A DNA stretch of 64,000 nt. Origin: Gracilaria domingensis (taxonomy: Eukaryota; Rhodophyta; Florideophyceae; Gracilariales; Gracilariaceae). Location: positions 1 to 64,000 of the forward strand of contig VCMS01000223.1 of the NCBI GenBank assembly GCA_022539475.1, read 5' to 3'. This document shows positions 51,536 to 61,850 of this stretch, in pieces. The notes below the pieces were generated by a model that did not search any database, had not been told where the DNA came from, and worked only from the letters and a program-made list of their open reading frames with translations. The translations under genes were made by a program, and so were the position numbers. How positions within the stretch are numbered: the stretch's first letter is position 1; each line of letters starts with the position of its first letter.

Positions 51536-53311
51536 GGTTCTCACGGGATATGTTTACGATGATGAGAGTATAAACTGGTATCTCAGGTGTCTAGGACGAA
51601 AGGAGGAAATCCAGGAACTCTACCGAAACGTTGGCACCCAATAACGAGACGGATGTCGACACTACCCAGAGTTAGTGCTTGATATCGGCCAATGCGGCAG
51701 GAAGCGAAGAATATGATTTCCAGAGGGTTGCCTTCTGGCATCAAACCAATGCTGTTTTGAGCCGTCGAGCGGAAGAAGAAGTGAAACAGCTCCTTGATGG
51801 AATCAAGCTATAATGAGAGAAAGTGTCGACTAGAATCAGCTTAGACCTTGCCAGGCATTACGTCTTGGCCTTTCGCAGTACTGCGCTAAAGAGGATGACT
51901 GCTGATTGTCGACACAAGAGGGGGCACAACAGACGGTTGCTCCTTACCCTTTGATTAAATAGTGTCAGCCGAGCCGCTGCAAGCGCTTGTGTCATACAAC
52001 AAACCTTCTGCAGGACAGTCTCTCTCAGAGACAACCTTGTAAGAAACCTTCGCTACAAGCCGCTCGTGTTCAAGGCAACACTCTCGCAGAGGGGGCGACA
52101 AGATGTGAGAATTAGTGGCTTTGAATTTGACACTTTATGGACTGCCGTTCCAGCGATTGAAAACAAATTGGATATTTCACTGTCCTCGTCATCCTGCTCG
52201 CTGCCGTTGAGAACGTTACACCAATGGCAATTTCGCCTTCGAATCAAACTATACGTATCCCCTGGGGTACAGTTTAGGATGCGCCTTTTTGGAACTTCTA
52301 ATAAACTCAAGGATATCCTTATACCCTCTTCCCGCGAAGGCGAAGTAAAGTCTCACTTGCTGAAGGGTTTCAGCGATTAAACGACACTTCTTATATGTGA
52401 GATTTTGGGCCACGTTCGTAAATATGTTACCTTCAAAGTAGCACGCAAGATGAGCTTCGCAACTTTTTACTTCAAAGGAAAAATCACTACCATCGAGACG
52501 TGTGTGGCTGTAGATGCTCTCAAACACAATTCCAATTGCGGACGTAAGGTAGATACACGTTCCCTTACATTGGGGTCCGTCAATCGCACATCGACAACGT
52601 GTCTGAGGACGATTTCGACCACCGAAGCAGCTTTCCACACCGCAATATCTTCATATGTTATCCTCGTAAGAGAATAATAATCGGAGATACATCTTCACCG
52701 TCTTGACACTCTTATAATGGATGAGGAAGACATCTGTGATGGGAGAGCTTTCAGGACGGTTCCCCGCCCTCTTACTGCACCAGCGCCTTGGCTTGGAACA
52801 ATTGGACTGCCTAACGAAGTTTAGCCATAAAGTGTCTCAAGTACAGGGGATATAAGGATAGCCTTCTATCCTTGAAATATCTCTGAAATAACAAGGCAAG
52901 CTTAGCCCAAAGATTAATGCTGAATGAATGTGTTTCAGAATGCATTTCACTACTAAGAGCATTCCTACCCGGACGATATGCGCCATCATAATGAATGTCT
53001 CAGAGACTAACTACGTTCATGTTTATCCGAACTGTTCTTTTGAATCCTGAACTTACTGTCAGTCCAAACTTCGGACTCCGGGGAGTATGGACGGTGGACG
53101 CGGCGCTCTGCAGCGCGGCTGTTATCTATTGTGTGACACCTGGAAATCTAGAGGTCTGGTAGATACGTGTAGATGTGTCAGAATATGCACTGAAATGTGC
53201 GTATTTGACCCATTCGTAGACTTCTAATCGTCCGTCCCAGCCAAACAGTTCTCGCTGTTTTCTAGCTGACAAAAAGACTTTTGGAAAATAGCTCTCTCAG
53301 CATGGCATGAG
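51536..53311. other. Long intergenic region, divergent genes
   Basis: 1.8 kb between the transporter and the glycosyltransferase-like gene. Apart from the Cys-rich frame at 52249-52638, it holds only short frames; one open piece on the minus strand (about 51590-51810) could be an exon remnant. Confidence 0.35.
52249..52638 (-). pseudogene. Cys-rich reading frame, possible remnant
   Basis: A 129-codon open frame with a Cys-rich start (CRCAIDGPQCKGTC), a hydrophobic-aromatic middle and a Lys-rich end. A second Cys-containing frame (52053-52310) overlaps its end and might once have continued it. No signal peptide or intact start region was found; no family recognised. The coding call is weak. 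Confidence 0.25.
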
Positions 53312-53387
53312 GTAAGTTTCTGTGGTTCTGTGCTTTCATCCGGGTTTGTTCGGAAGCTAAGAACGGAACTAGTTCCATCTGTTTCAG
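53312..53387 (+). other. Probable 5' UTR intron
   Basis: 76 bp upstream of the glycosyltransferase-like ATG: gtaagt donor, agctaaga branch-like site about 30 bases before the acceptor, and a gtttcag acceptor. It does not affect the coding frame. Confidence 0.5.
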
Positions 53388-53438
53388 GCTCACATTTAAC
53401 AAGGCGTGCGCATCAGAAAGAGCGGAGGGTTTGTTCCA

Positions 53439-54389
53439 ATGCCTGCTTCAGAAACGACGTCTGCTCGTGATGAAGTCACCCCACCAAATGTGGCTCACGC
53501 ATATCCACCCGGAAAGAATCCCGCCCCGAAGCTGTTGCTTCTTGCTATTATCGTAGGATCTATCCTTGCTCTCTTGATTCATCGTTTAGACCATCCGATT
53601 AAGTCCGGTATCGTGAATAAAGTAGCTTCTTTTGCTGGAGTGTCGGAGGCAACGTCGGGAATACCCTCAATGGCTGTGTGTTACAGTGGACACCTTGGGA
53701 CCTTTCCGCATGTATTTCATCAAAACCTAGACGTTATTCGAACCGTCGATAAGAACGCGGATATTTTCTTCTACGTTGATCCAAAAGATGACTACCACCA
53801 TGAGCGCAGTGGAGAGCATTATGTGGAGGAGCATGATTTGGGAGTTCTTCAACCAATGTTCGACGCAATGAAAGCCAAAGTAGTACGCACGTTTTCCACG
53901 CAAGCTATAAAAACTCCAGAACCATCGGAATGCTATATGCGTGAAGGAACTGACGAGAGTCATTACAGCCATCACTTCATGCAGTTCTATGCAGCACAAG
54001 AGTGTTACAAGATGATTAAGGCCGAAGAAGAAGCAACTGGAAGACGATATGAGTGGATTTTGCGTCTGCAACCGAACATGAGGATCCAGGTAATGCTTCC
54101 CCAACCAGACAAGGAACCTCGAGTTCATATGAGCGGTACTGCCATTTCATTAGTTCCGAGAGGAATGGCAGATGATTTCTTCTCTGCAGTGCAAGCATTT
54201 GAACCGCAAGGTTGTGGACCTCTCGATCAACTCGGAGGTGGCCCCTGTGAAAACTACTCATACGAGCACGGAACTCCAGAGTGCTTGCTGATCAAATGGC
54301 TAAGCATGGCCGATATCATTCCTTCCAACGGAGTTTTTGTCAAACGAAGAATAATGTATCCGACCGCTCCAGAGAATCCAGATTTGTAA
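53439..54389 (+). CDS. Type II membrane glycosyltransferase-like protein
   Basis: 316 residues from the ATG at 53439 (the frame opens 11 codons earlier through a GTG). A short cytosolic Pro-rich tail leads into one membrane helix (KLLLLAIIVGSILALLIHRL, about 30-50), then a lumenal domain. It opens with AVCYSGHLGTFPHVF, then NADIFFYVDPKDDYHH, and later YEWILRLQPNM, a pattern of the DUF7796-like eukaryotic glycosyltransferase relatives (a DxD-like metal motif may be in the VDPKDD segment). Probably Golgi. Donor and acceptor unknown. Its stop faces the squalene epoxidase stop, 203 bp away. Confidence 0.7.
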   Translation: MPASETTSARDEVTPPNVAHAYPPGKNPAPKLLLLAIIVGSILALLIHRLDHPIKSGIVNKVASFAGVSEATSGIPSMAVCYSGHLGTFPHVFHQNLDVIRTVDKNADIFFYVDPKDDYHHERSGEHYVEEHDLGVLQPMFDAMKAKVVRTFSTQAIKTPEPSECYMREGTDESHYSHHFMQFYAAQECYKMIKAEEEATGRRYEWILRLQPNMRIQVMLPQPDKEPRVHMSGTAISLVPRGMADDFFSAVQAFEPQGCGPLDQLGGGPCENYSYEHGTPECLLIKWLSMADIIPSNGVFVKRRIMYPTAPENPDL

Positions 54390-54592
54390 GCCTTGCAGTT
54401 GTGGCAATGGGTGTCCATAATATCAGACGTAGTGCTTTCGAGAGCAGCCGTTCTTGAAGCACCTAATCTCCACTTGACTCTGTTAACCTCTTACTCACAA
54501 GTACATAAAGGCAAGTCCTTGTATCATTGAAGTCCGAAAGTTCCTCAAGTTTAATCAACGTTTCTTTCTATGCACGCAAGTATTCTACAAAC

Positions 54593-55996
54593 CTACAGTG
54601 AAGAGATAGGCAGTAACGACAATGGCCACAAGTTTTCGGCATCTATTAAGGGCTTGATAACGTTGAAAGAAGCCCTGAATATGCTCCAAGCCTTGCCAAC
54701 CCGGTGGATCGTAGGAAACGGCAACATTGCTCTTCCACAACCATAGAAAGCCACAGCGAAAAAGTGAGTGACAAGTAAGAAACGCTGTGGCTTGATTCCA
54801 CCAAGCATTGATATGGGATCATGAGTCATCCTACCTCCCCTACCAAGATATTCGAAGCAAGCATCTCGCATGTCCTTGAGAGCTGGGTCGGCCTTCGCGC
54901 AAAACAGTGTGTAAAGCGCGTTGGCAAGAATATTTATCGTAGTTGACATAGGTTTCCGAGCCGAGTAAAACACGTCCAGCTTGCGTGAAACGGTGGCGAC
55001 ATCGGACAAATCGGGAACTCCCTTGAGCAGGTTGCGAATGATGGTAACGTCAGACAACGCAACAGTCATGCCACCGCCAGTGAGCGGGTGACGCATGTTG
55101 AAGGCATCTCCTAACAGAAGAGCGCCAGGAATGATGTCTGCCGGGGCCGGCATGACGCGGTTGGGCATCATTCTTGACTTTCCGTTCCTGACCGCGTTCT
55201 CAAACGGTTTCTGAAACTGTAGCGGGATTTGAGGCATGACGACGTTTAACATGTAATCGGATACGGCTCCGGTATACTCGCTCGAAATGTCGACAAGACA
55301 GCGGACCTCAGTGCTGCTAATGCGGTAAAAGAGCACTGGTGAGGGGTCGGCAAGAACAACGTGGCCGTGGTTGGGGAACGGAACGTCGGACATCTCCAGC
55401 AGCAAGCCATGAAAGTTGGAGTACACTGACACTTGATGTTCGGCGGCGGCTCGCTTCCGCAAACTGCTTGAGCAGCCGTCGCAAGCTATAGTTAAGTCGG
55501 CGTAGACGCGAGCGAGACGCTTTTGGTCGTCGCGATAGCACACGCCGATAACTTTGCCGGACGAGTCGCTTTCCAGCGACACGACATTGCCCTGTACAAG
55601 AGTGACGTTTTCATTCTCGAGAGCTATCTGTCGCAGTCTCTTCAAAAAGCGGCCATTGTGGAAGCTGTAGCCCAGTCGACGCTTCTGCGCGTTCGGCTCC
55701 GTGTACGAGATGGACTCCGCGCGGCCGTCAAGAAACATGGCGTAGCCATAGACGGGCTGGGCGTCAATGCCCGAGAGCGCATCGGCGAGCCCCAGCTCTG
55801 AGAGTTTCTCGTAGCCGCCCGGCTGCAACAGCTCGCCCACGATGCGAGACGGCTCGCTCAGAGAGCCGTCGGGATGACGCAGGTGCCGCTCGATGCACAG
55901 CACGCGGCGGCCATCGCGCGCCAGACAGTTAATCAAGGCACCGCCGGCGACGCCGGCGCCCACGACGATGACGTCGCAGCGCTCCACCGGCGGCAT
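54593..55996 (-). CDS. SQLE: Squalene epoxidase (squalene monooxygenase)
   Basis: 467 residues from the ATG at 55996. The frame is open 53 codons further up but has no ATG there; a stop lies right before, and this leader is a pyrimidine-rich tract, so I treat it as untranslated. The FAD site starts DVIVVGAGVAGGALINCLAR with E(R) at the end of strand 2. Then follow GELLQPGG (family hallmark), DLTIACDGCSSSLRK (second FAD motif), GALLLGDAFNMRHPLTGGG and a hydrophobic C-terminus that holds the enzyme to the ER membrane. It turns squalene into 2,3-oxidosqualene with O2 and NADPH-cytochrome P450 reductase, the entry to sterols. An N-terminal helix seen in animals is missing here. Confidence 0.93.
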   Translation of the reverse strand: MPPVERCDVIVVGAGVAGGALINCLARDGRRVLCIERHLRHPDGSLSEPSRIVGELLQPGGYEKLSELGLADALSGIDAQPVYGYAMFLDGRAESISYTEPNAQKRRLGYSFHNGRFLKRLRQIALENENVTLVQGNVVSLESDSSGKVIGVCYRDDQKRLARVYADLTIACDGCSSSLRKRAAAEHQVSVYSNFHGLLLEMSDVPFPNHGHVVLADPSPVLFYRISSTEVRCLVDISSEYTGAVSDYMLNVVMPQIPLQFQKPFENAVRNGKSRMMPNRVMPAPADIIPGALLLGDAFNMRHPLTGGGMTVALSDVTIIRNLLKGVPDLSDVATVSRKLDVFYSARKPMSTTINILANALYTLFCAKADPALKDMRDACFEYLGRGGRMTHDPISMLGGIKPQRFLLVTHFFAVAFYGCGRAMLPFPTIHRVGKAWSIFRASFNVIKPLIDAENLWPLSLLPISSL

Positions 55997-56673
55997 GGAG
56001 CCAAGCGCACGCGCCGAGTGTAAGGAGGGGGCGACGGCAGCGCAAGCGGCGCGCAGCGAGAGTGGCCGCGGCGCAACACGGGCGAAGAAGGGGAAGGAGG
56101 GGAGGGAGAAGAAGAGGACGCAGAGGAGTGCGGTCGCGCTTGGCGCGCGACACACTCACATGGCCGCGCGGCGCGCCGGCACGAAAGCGCAGGCGCACGC
56201 GCGGGGGCACCGCGCAAGCGCGCACAAGACGGAGCGCCACGGCGCGCCACACACGCGCGCGCGCGCGGCGCAGTGCTCGCGCAACGAGTCGTCGCCAGCG
56301 CGCGCCGCTCCGCGCCGCGAGCCGTTGCCGCGGCGCGCGCGCGCGCCCATTGGCCGCGGCGGCGGCGGCGGCTGTACCGCGCGCCGCTCACCACGCCATC
56401 ACGGGCCACGTCGGCGACGTGGCGCGCCCTCTATAGAAGGCAAGCCGTCAGTGGCGCTGGCTGACACTATAGCGCGCGCTGAATTGCGCGCTGGCAGAAA
56501 CAGCAGCGACGCGTCCGCGCCAGCGCCGGCGCCGCGCCGCCATCGTTGCCCGCCGCCTATTATTATGACGCGCAGCGCGTCGCCCGCCCGCCGCCGCCTA
56601 AAGCCGCGCGCGCGCCGTCCCGCCCCGCCCGCCCGCAGCCTTTTCTCTCCCCCCCCTCCGCCTCCGCTATGCC
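55997..56673. promoter_or_regulatory. Divergent GC island between squalene epoxidase and GDT1
   Basis: 680 bp with GCGCGC blocks at 56150-56500. Pyrimidine-rich tracts lie just before both starts (plus strand 56643-56670; the minus-strand counterpart is about 56045-56125). Long open frames on either strand are Ala/Arg-only and not genes. Confidence 0.55.
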
Positions 56674-57474
56674 ATGCGCGTCCTCGCCCTCCTCGTCGCT
56701 GTGCTGCTGCTTCTCTCCGCGCTCGTAATCGCGCTCCCCGTCCAGCCCTCCTCGCCCCTCGACGACGCCCACGACATGCCGTCGCTCATGTCGCTGCTGC
56801 CAGAGTCCGTGCGCGTGTCGCTGGCCGACGATGCCGGCTTCTCGTCCGCCTTCCTGCAGTCCTTCCTGCTCATCCTGGCGTGCGAGCTTGGCGACCGCAC
56901 TTTTTTCGTTGCCGCCATTCTTGCCATGAAGTCCTCGCGGCTTACCATTTGGGCCGGCGCGCTGTCCGCCTTAGCCGCAATGACCGTGCTTTCCGCCGCC
57001 ATTGGCAAGGCCTTCCCGCTACTGCTTGACAAGCGCTACACCTCCATGGCCGCCGCCGCCCTCTTTTTGTATTTTGGACTGCAGCTGCTGCGCGACTGGT
57101 GGAAAATGCGTCACAACGCCCAGTCGGAGAATGAGGAGCTGGCTGAGGTGGAGGAGGAGCTGGCCACCCCGGATAAGAAGCCCAAGCCTTCGCGACTGCC
57201 TGGCCTTCCCCCGGCCTTTATGAAATCGCTAACCATGACCGCCCTGGCCGAGTGGGGCGATCGCAGCCAGATCGCCACCATTGCTCTTGCCGCGTCTAAA
57301 GATATCTACGGCGTAATTCTGGGCGGCGTGCTGGGCCATGCCATTTGCACCGGGCTCGCTGTTGTCGGCGGTCGTCTGCTGGCCTCCAAGATTTCTGAGA
57401 AGGCTGTCGCTCTCACTGGAGGTGTTTTGTTTGTCTCGTTTGCCATGATTACTGCCGGCGGTTACGTCGAATAA
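56674..57474 (+). CDS. GDT1/TMEM165-family Mn2+/Ca2+ transporter
   Basis: 266 residues from the ATG at 56674. A cleavable-looking signal or first helix (LLVAVLLLLSALVIAL) is followed by two similar halves. Each half has three helices and one E-x-G-D-(R/K)-(S/T) motif: ELGDRT in the first and EWGDRS in the second. A charged loop (SENEELAEVEEELATP) connects them. This UPF0016 family moves Mn2+ and Ca2+ against H+ in the Golgi or, in plastid forms (PAM71/CMT1), supplies Mn2+ to photosystem II. A signal peptide start points to the secretory pathway, so Golgi is more likely. Single exon, 218 bp from the next stop. Confidence 0.92.
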   Translation: MRVLALLVAVLLLLSALVIALPVQPSSPLDDAHDMPSLMSLLPESVRVSLADDAGFSSAFLQSFLLILACELGDRTFFVAAILAMKSSRLTIWAGALSALAAMTVLSAAIGKAFPLLLDKRYTSMAAAALFLYFGLQLLRDWWKMRHNAQSENEELAEVEEELATPDKKPKPSRLPGLPPAFMKSLTMTALAEWGDRSQIATIALAASKDIYGVILGGVLGHAICTGLAVVGGRLLASKISEKAVALTGGVLFVSFAMITAGGYVE

Positions 57475-57692
57475 TAACTAGCACACACACGGCCGCTGCC
57501 AAGCTCTCGCAGTGCTTGGTGGCATGCGTTCAATACTCAAACTCGGATGCGCCACGTTGACGTCCTTCAGCGGTCCTCTTTGTTTTGATAGCGGCTCGCA
57601 GTGACATGTTGTCCTCATCCCCGGTTACCTTTTTTTGGTCGTCTTGTCTGTGTGTCAACAACTAAAAACGATTTAGTTTCTGTCACACGCTC

Positions 57693-59948
57693 TCAATGAT
57701 TCTTCCTCAAGTATGCCACGATGCGCGCCACGTCCCTGCAGTCGTGTTCATTGTAACGTGCCACATTTTGAACCATTTCATCCTCTGATAACGATGGTGC
57801 CTCGTTTTTATGCACGAGCTCTGCGGCATAGAGCACAGCTGCAATCGCATCAGCTCCGTTCTCTACTCCTTGTTCGGCATCTCTTCCTTCACAACCATCC
57901 AGCAAGCCTAGATTTTGAAGAGCTTTTGCTACATTCTTGATAGAGTTATTCAAGCTCCCCCGGATGGAAACGCCAGAGGTTGCCACTATCTTGTGCACGT
58001 CCATGATTACATAGTTGCGAAGCGGCTCAATGTCACGAATCAACCCCTGAGGCATGCGACGGAAGGCTTGCGACAGTAGTTGTTTCTCGGGACCCCACAC
58101 GTGCACGAGCGAGGGTTCCTTCAGAGTACTAGTCACCGCCTGCATATGCTGCAACCATGCCATGATTACGTTTTGTTCTCCCTGTTTGTCTAGAGTATCG
58201 GTAATGAAAACTTTGTGCTTCCAGGCGCCGTCTACTATCTGGCCGCATCCGATCATATACACCAGCGAGTCTGGGATGGTATCAACGACCAAAGGTGATT
58301 TTGGATACACGTCAAATGCCTCGCCATACTTTCGAACCAGATCCGAGTCCGCATCATTCGATTGTTTCGTGTTCTCGTCAGCGTACATATACTCGGCGGA
58401 TGCGAGCTCCAAGTCAACGTAAAAGGATCTCTTATCGATATTGGGTAGCATTTCACCGCTCTTGCTGAAACGGTGAGGATACTGCTGACTAAAGTCTTGC
58501 AATAGCCTCCAGTTTGCCTTGTTGTGCGGGATAATTCTTGGCGTGACTACAGGACCTGTGTACCCCGGCTTGCTTTTCTGAAGGGTCTCTGCCGTAAACA
58601 TCGAGTTTGAGCCTAGAGCTTCAGCAGTGACCTGATGATGAGAGTAATCATTCGGAATTCCTTTCGCCATTGCTTCTGCAGTGGCGCTTCGACTCACGCC
58701 GGACACCAACGTGAGCTCGCGCAAATCGTGCGCAAGTTGCTTCTTGGCGTTCTCCCACGGCCAGTCGAACATGGACGCACATTTCATATTGGGTCTCAAT
58801 CGCGGATCAGACGTGGTGCGAAGCAACGCGAAAACCGGGTTGACGTCGTGCGCGCCTTCAACTGTGGCTGTCGGATTTGATGTTTCGCTCGTAGACAGGC
58901 GTCTGACGGCATCCATCAACCACGCGTTGCCCTGATCAACAACGTCAATTCGCCATCTCAACGCTTCCAGCGCGCTCAACCTCGTGTGCTCTTTCATCTG
59001 CTGCATCGGAAGCACCGCAAGCTTCCACACCTTCTTGTTAAACACCGCAGCAGACGCTTGGTTATTGCCCGTGGCAACGGGTTTATGCGGTACGGCGCCG
59101 GTGGCAACGGCCTGCTTTCGCTTGGGGTGCAGCCCAATGATCAACGCGGTGCCCACATCAACAGGCTGCGTCTGTGACAAGAGCAAGTTCCACAAGAACA
59201 TCTCCTTCTGCAACTTCTCCAGACAGGTGTTGCGGATAATAGCCGAGCCCTTTGTCTCAACCGAGCGTCGCTTAATACCCACGGCGACGTAAAGATGCGG
59301 CTGTTCCTCGCTCACATCTTGCAAGCCCAGGTTGAAAATATTATCGGCCACGTCGGCGCGCAGCAAGATGGGCACGCGAGCAAACACCCTGGCACGCTCG
59401 TCAGCCAACACGGCGCCAGTAATCATCTTTACGCCACTTTGCATAGCGTTTTTCGTGCACTCATTGCGCTCACTAGTGCTCAAGCAGCTGCTGTCAGACG
59501 GTACGCACAGCAGATGATCAAAACCGACGCGTCGCGCAAAGGCGCCCGTGACCTGTCGACGGAACTCGGCGCCTAGCTTTCGGAGGCGATGGGCAAACGA
59601 CGCTGTGGGCCGCCAGTTGGGAAGCTCATCGTCTCGCTGAATACCGTTCTGCGAGGCGTACAACTCGAGGAGATCGAGCACATGGTTGTGACCAAAGGCG
59701 TTCTGCGTGCTGTAGGTGCTGACCCACTGGCGTGTCCTGCGCGACGGCAGCACGGAAAGGTTGAGCGCACGGTCACATGTTGAGCGCTCGCTCATATTGC
59801 TGATGCAGCGCGCGCGGGACTGACTCGGGCGTGGGAGAGAATACGGCAAGCAGAACGGGGCATTGACATAGGCGAGATGTGAGGTGCATGCAAGGCGGCG
59901 CTGTGAGCAGGGCGGCGGTGGTGACGAGTTGGCAGCGGCGTGGTTCAT
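57693..59948 (-). CDS. YprB/RNase H-like nuclease, RecB-like N-terminal part
   Basis: 751 residues from the ATG at 59948; a longer frame exists only via a TTG. The first 60 residues are Ser/Arg-rich without acids, probably an organelle signal. Residues about 70-300 (QWVSTYSTQNAFGHNHVLD, VLADERARVFARVPILLRAD) recall RecB-like nucleases of the TM0106 group. The C-terminal third has an RNase H-like (DEDD-type) exonuclease pattern: FYVDLEL with D-x-E, DSLVYMIGCG, and the closing YNEHDCRDVARIVAYL that matches the Y-N-x-x-D-C motif of YprB domains. It is probably a nucleic-acid exonuclease. Eukaryotic members are uncommon; a phage- or virus-like origin is possible but unproven. Confidence 0.65.
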   Translation of the reverse strand: MNHAAANSSPPPPCSQRRLACTSHLAYVNAPFCLPYSLPRPSQSRARCISNMSERSTCDRALNLSVLPSRRTRQWVSTYSTQNAFGHNHVLDLLELYASQNGIQRDDELPNWRPTASFAHRLRKLGAEFRRQVTGAFARRVGFDHLLCVPSDSSCLSTSERNECTKNAMQSGVKMITGAVLADERARVFARVPILLRADVADNIFNLGLQDVSEEQPHLYVAVGIKRRSVETKGSAIIRNTCLEKLQKEMFLWNLLLSQTQPVDVGTALIIGLHPKRKQAVATGAVPHKPVATGNNQASAAVFNKKVWKLAVLPMQQMKEHTRLSALEALRWRIDVVDQGNAWLMDAVRRLSTSETSNPTATVEGAHDVNPVFALLRTTSDPRLRPNMKCASMFDWPWENAKKQLAHDLRELTLVSGVSRSATAEAMAKGIPNDYSHHQVTAEALGSNSMFTAETLQKSKPGYTGPVVTPRIIPHNKANWRLLQDFSQQYPHRFSKSGEMLPNIDKRSFYVDLELASAEYMYADENTKQSNDADSDLVRKYGEAFDVYPKSPLVVDTIPDSLVYMIGCGQIVDGAWKHKVFITDTLDKQGEQNVIMAWLQHMQAVTSTLKEPSLVHVWGPEKQLLSQAFRRMPQGLIRDIEPLRNYVIMDVHKIVATSGVSIRGSLNNSIKNVAKALQNLGLLDGCEGRDAEQGVENGADAIAAVLYAAELVHKNEAPSLSEDEMVQNVARYNEHDCRDVARIVAYLRKNH

Positions 59949-61850
59949 GCGACAGGTGGCAGCGAGCAGCGGGCCGACGCGCGGCTCTATTGCGCGGCGT
60001 ACCGTTGCAGCCAATTTACGGCGGCCTCATTAGGCCTCCCGGCGGCGCGCGCACACGCACGGCGCGACAGAGGGCGGAGGTGCATTCGCTGGGCCGCTGC
60101 GCAGCGCCGCTGGCGAAGGGCGCGCTGGCGGAGCGCGGCGCGACGAGGTGGAGCACCGCGCTTCTGCTCCAGGCGGGCCTGGACAGCCAGGAGGCTCGAA
60201 CTTGCCGCACGTGTCGCTCACGCTGCCCCGTGACGTGGTGGCCGTGGCACGCGTGTGTACGTATGACATGTACGCCACCGCAAGGCTCTCATCCGTCGTC
60301 GACAAAGTCGAGCGTGATGGGTCTCAGCCTTTTGAGACGCCTGACGGAGTTCTCTCTTGGGCACACGAGTACGAGCACCATTGATGGACGATGAGCCGTC
60401 TGTAGTACAGACTCTGTACTGTATTACCTTCGCCAAAGTTGGCGGTTGCAGTAACAACGAAAAGTCTCTGGGCCGCTGCTGTGGGGCCCAAAACATACAA
60501 GCAGCGTGTCCGTAGACGGCAGTTTACACTTTTGTAAGCGGCGCTGCCGCGGGGTATCCTTAGGTACATCATGTTTTTATCGGCAAGGAATATCGGCTCG
60601 CTTCCCGGACCAGACCTTCGTAAAGATCATGCTAGAAAGATACTACTGTCACCGGTGCTGGCGCCCATATACTGGCGCCCTTTCGGTCGCGTGTGTTGTC
60701 GATCCGCGGTTACAAGTATTGTTCTGTACTAGGGATAGCTGTCTAACGTCAGACTTGGTAGATATGCTGCAGCACGGTACGCTCTCTCCCTCGATAAAGC
60801 AAACGCAGAGTCAACTGGGCTTGAGCGCAGCCGTTGGCGTTGGCGCGCAGTGCATGTGGTCATGCTGACTGCTTGCAGTTTGACGTGCAAACTTTGGCCA
60901 ACTTTGAACACCACGAACGCCGAACTGCAGGCGTCTACGTGCGATCGTCGCAGGCGGTGCAGCGCGCATGATGCCTTTAACATTCGGGAATTCAACTCAT
61001 TAAAGCGCGCCTCCAAGTTGGCAGTACAGTACGAGCCCATACAAGCTGTAGATCCCACTGCGAATGCGCACTCGGCTGCGCGCCTCAGGGCCGTCGCCCC
61101 CGCACAAAGTCGACGGGCGCTTTGTGTTTACAAAGGATCTAACTGAGGTCTCTACGTGTACCGTCGGCGGACGCCCTGCAAGCAACACACAATACCTTCG
61201 TCGAAAGACGATACACAATCGCTTTAAACCTAAAACCAAACTCAACGCAAAGCGCCATCCTCGGCCGACAAACGCTCCCCGCGCTGCTTCACAGCTAAAA
61301 TAAGCGCGAGAGGCAACGTGTCCGGCCACAATAAAAGCGCCGCCGCGCCGCCGCATCGCCACGCGCGTCCGGCCACGTACAGACAAGCCGTCGCTTGGCA
61401 CGCGCGCGCCACGCGCGCGCTGCCTCGCTCTCGCGCCGCGCGCCACGTCGGCGCGCCGGCGCGCGCGGCGTGTGCGCGGCGCGCCACGAGGCGCCATCGC
61501 AGCCGCCGCGTCTGCGCGCGCCGCCGCGCCACGCCATCGATAGACGTCGCGCGCGCGCGGCGCGTCTTTTTGGCACGCGCCGCCCGCCGTGGCGGACACT
61601 GCGCGCGCCGCCCGCAGTGCGGCGCGCGGCTGCGCGCTTGCAGTGCGCGCCTTCGCTCTACGCTTTTTGCTTTGCCGCACGTCAGAAGCGCTGCTATTTG
61701 TTCCCGCTCCCCACCGCACGCTCCCCCCCGCCCGCCACAACCCCCCCCCTTCCTTTCCCTCATCGGAGCAAACAGCGTTTGGCGCCGATCTGCCCGCTCT
61801 CGCTCGTCGTCTGTTTTCTTTTCTGCTTGGTGTGCCTTCATTGATTCACC
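59949..61850. promoter_or_regulatory. Long divergent intergenic region with GC island
   Basis: 1.9 kb. It has ordinary composition up to about 61300, then GCGCGC blocks (61380-61660) and cytosine-rich tracts (61718-61766) before the next ATG. No RNA gene was recognised. Frames here lack protein features. Confidence 0.45.

Noticed and set aside
55893-57029. 378-codon frame on the plus strand
   Set aside because: Antisense to squalene epoxidase and then out of frame with GDT1; Ala/Arg-only over the GC island.
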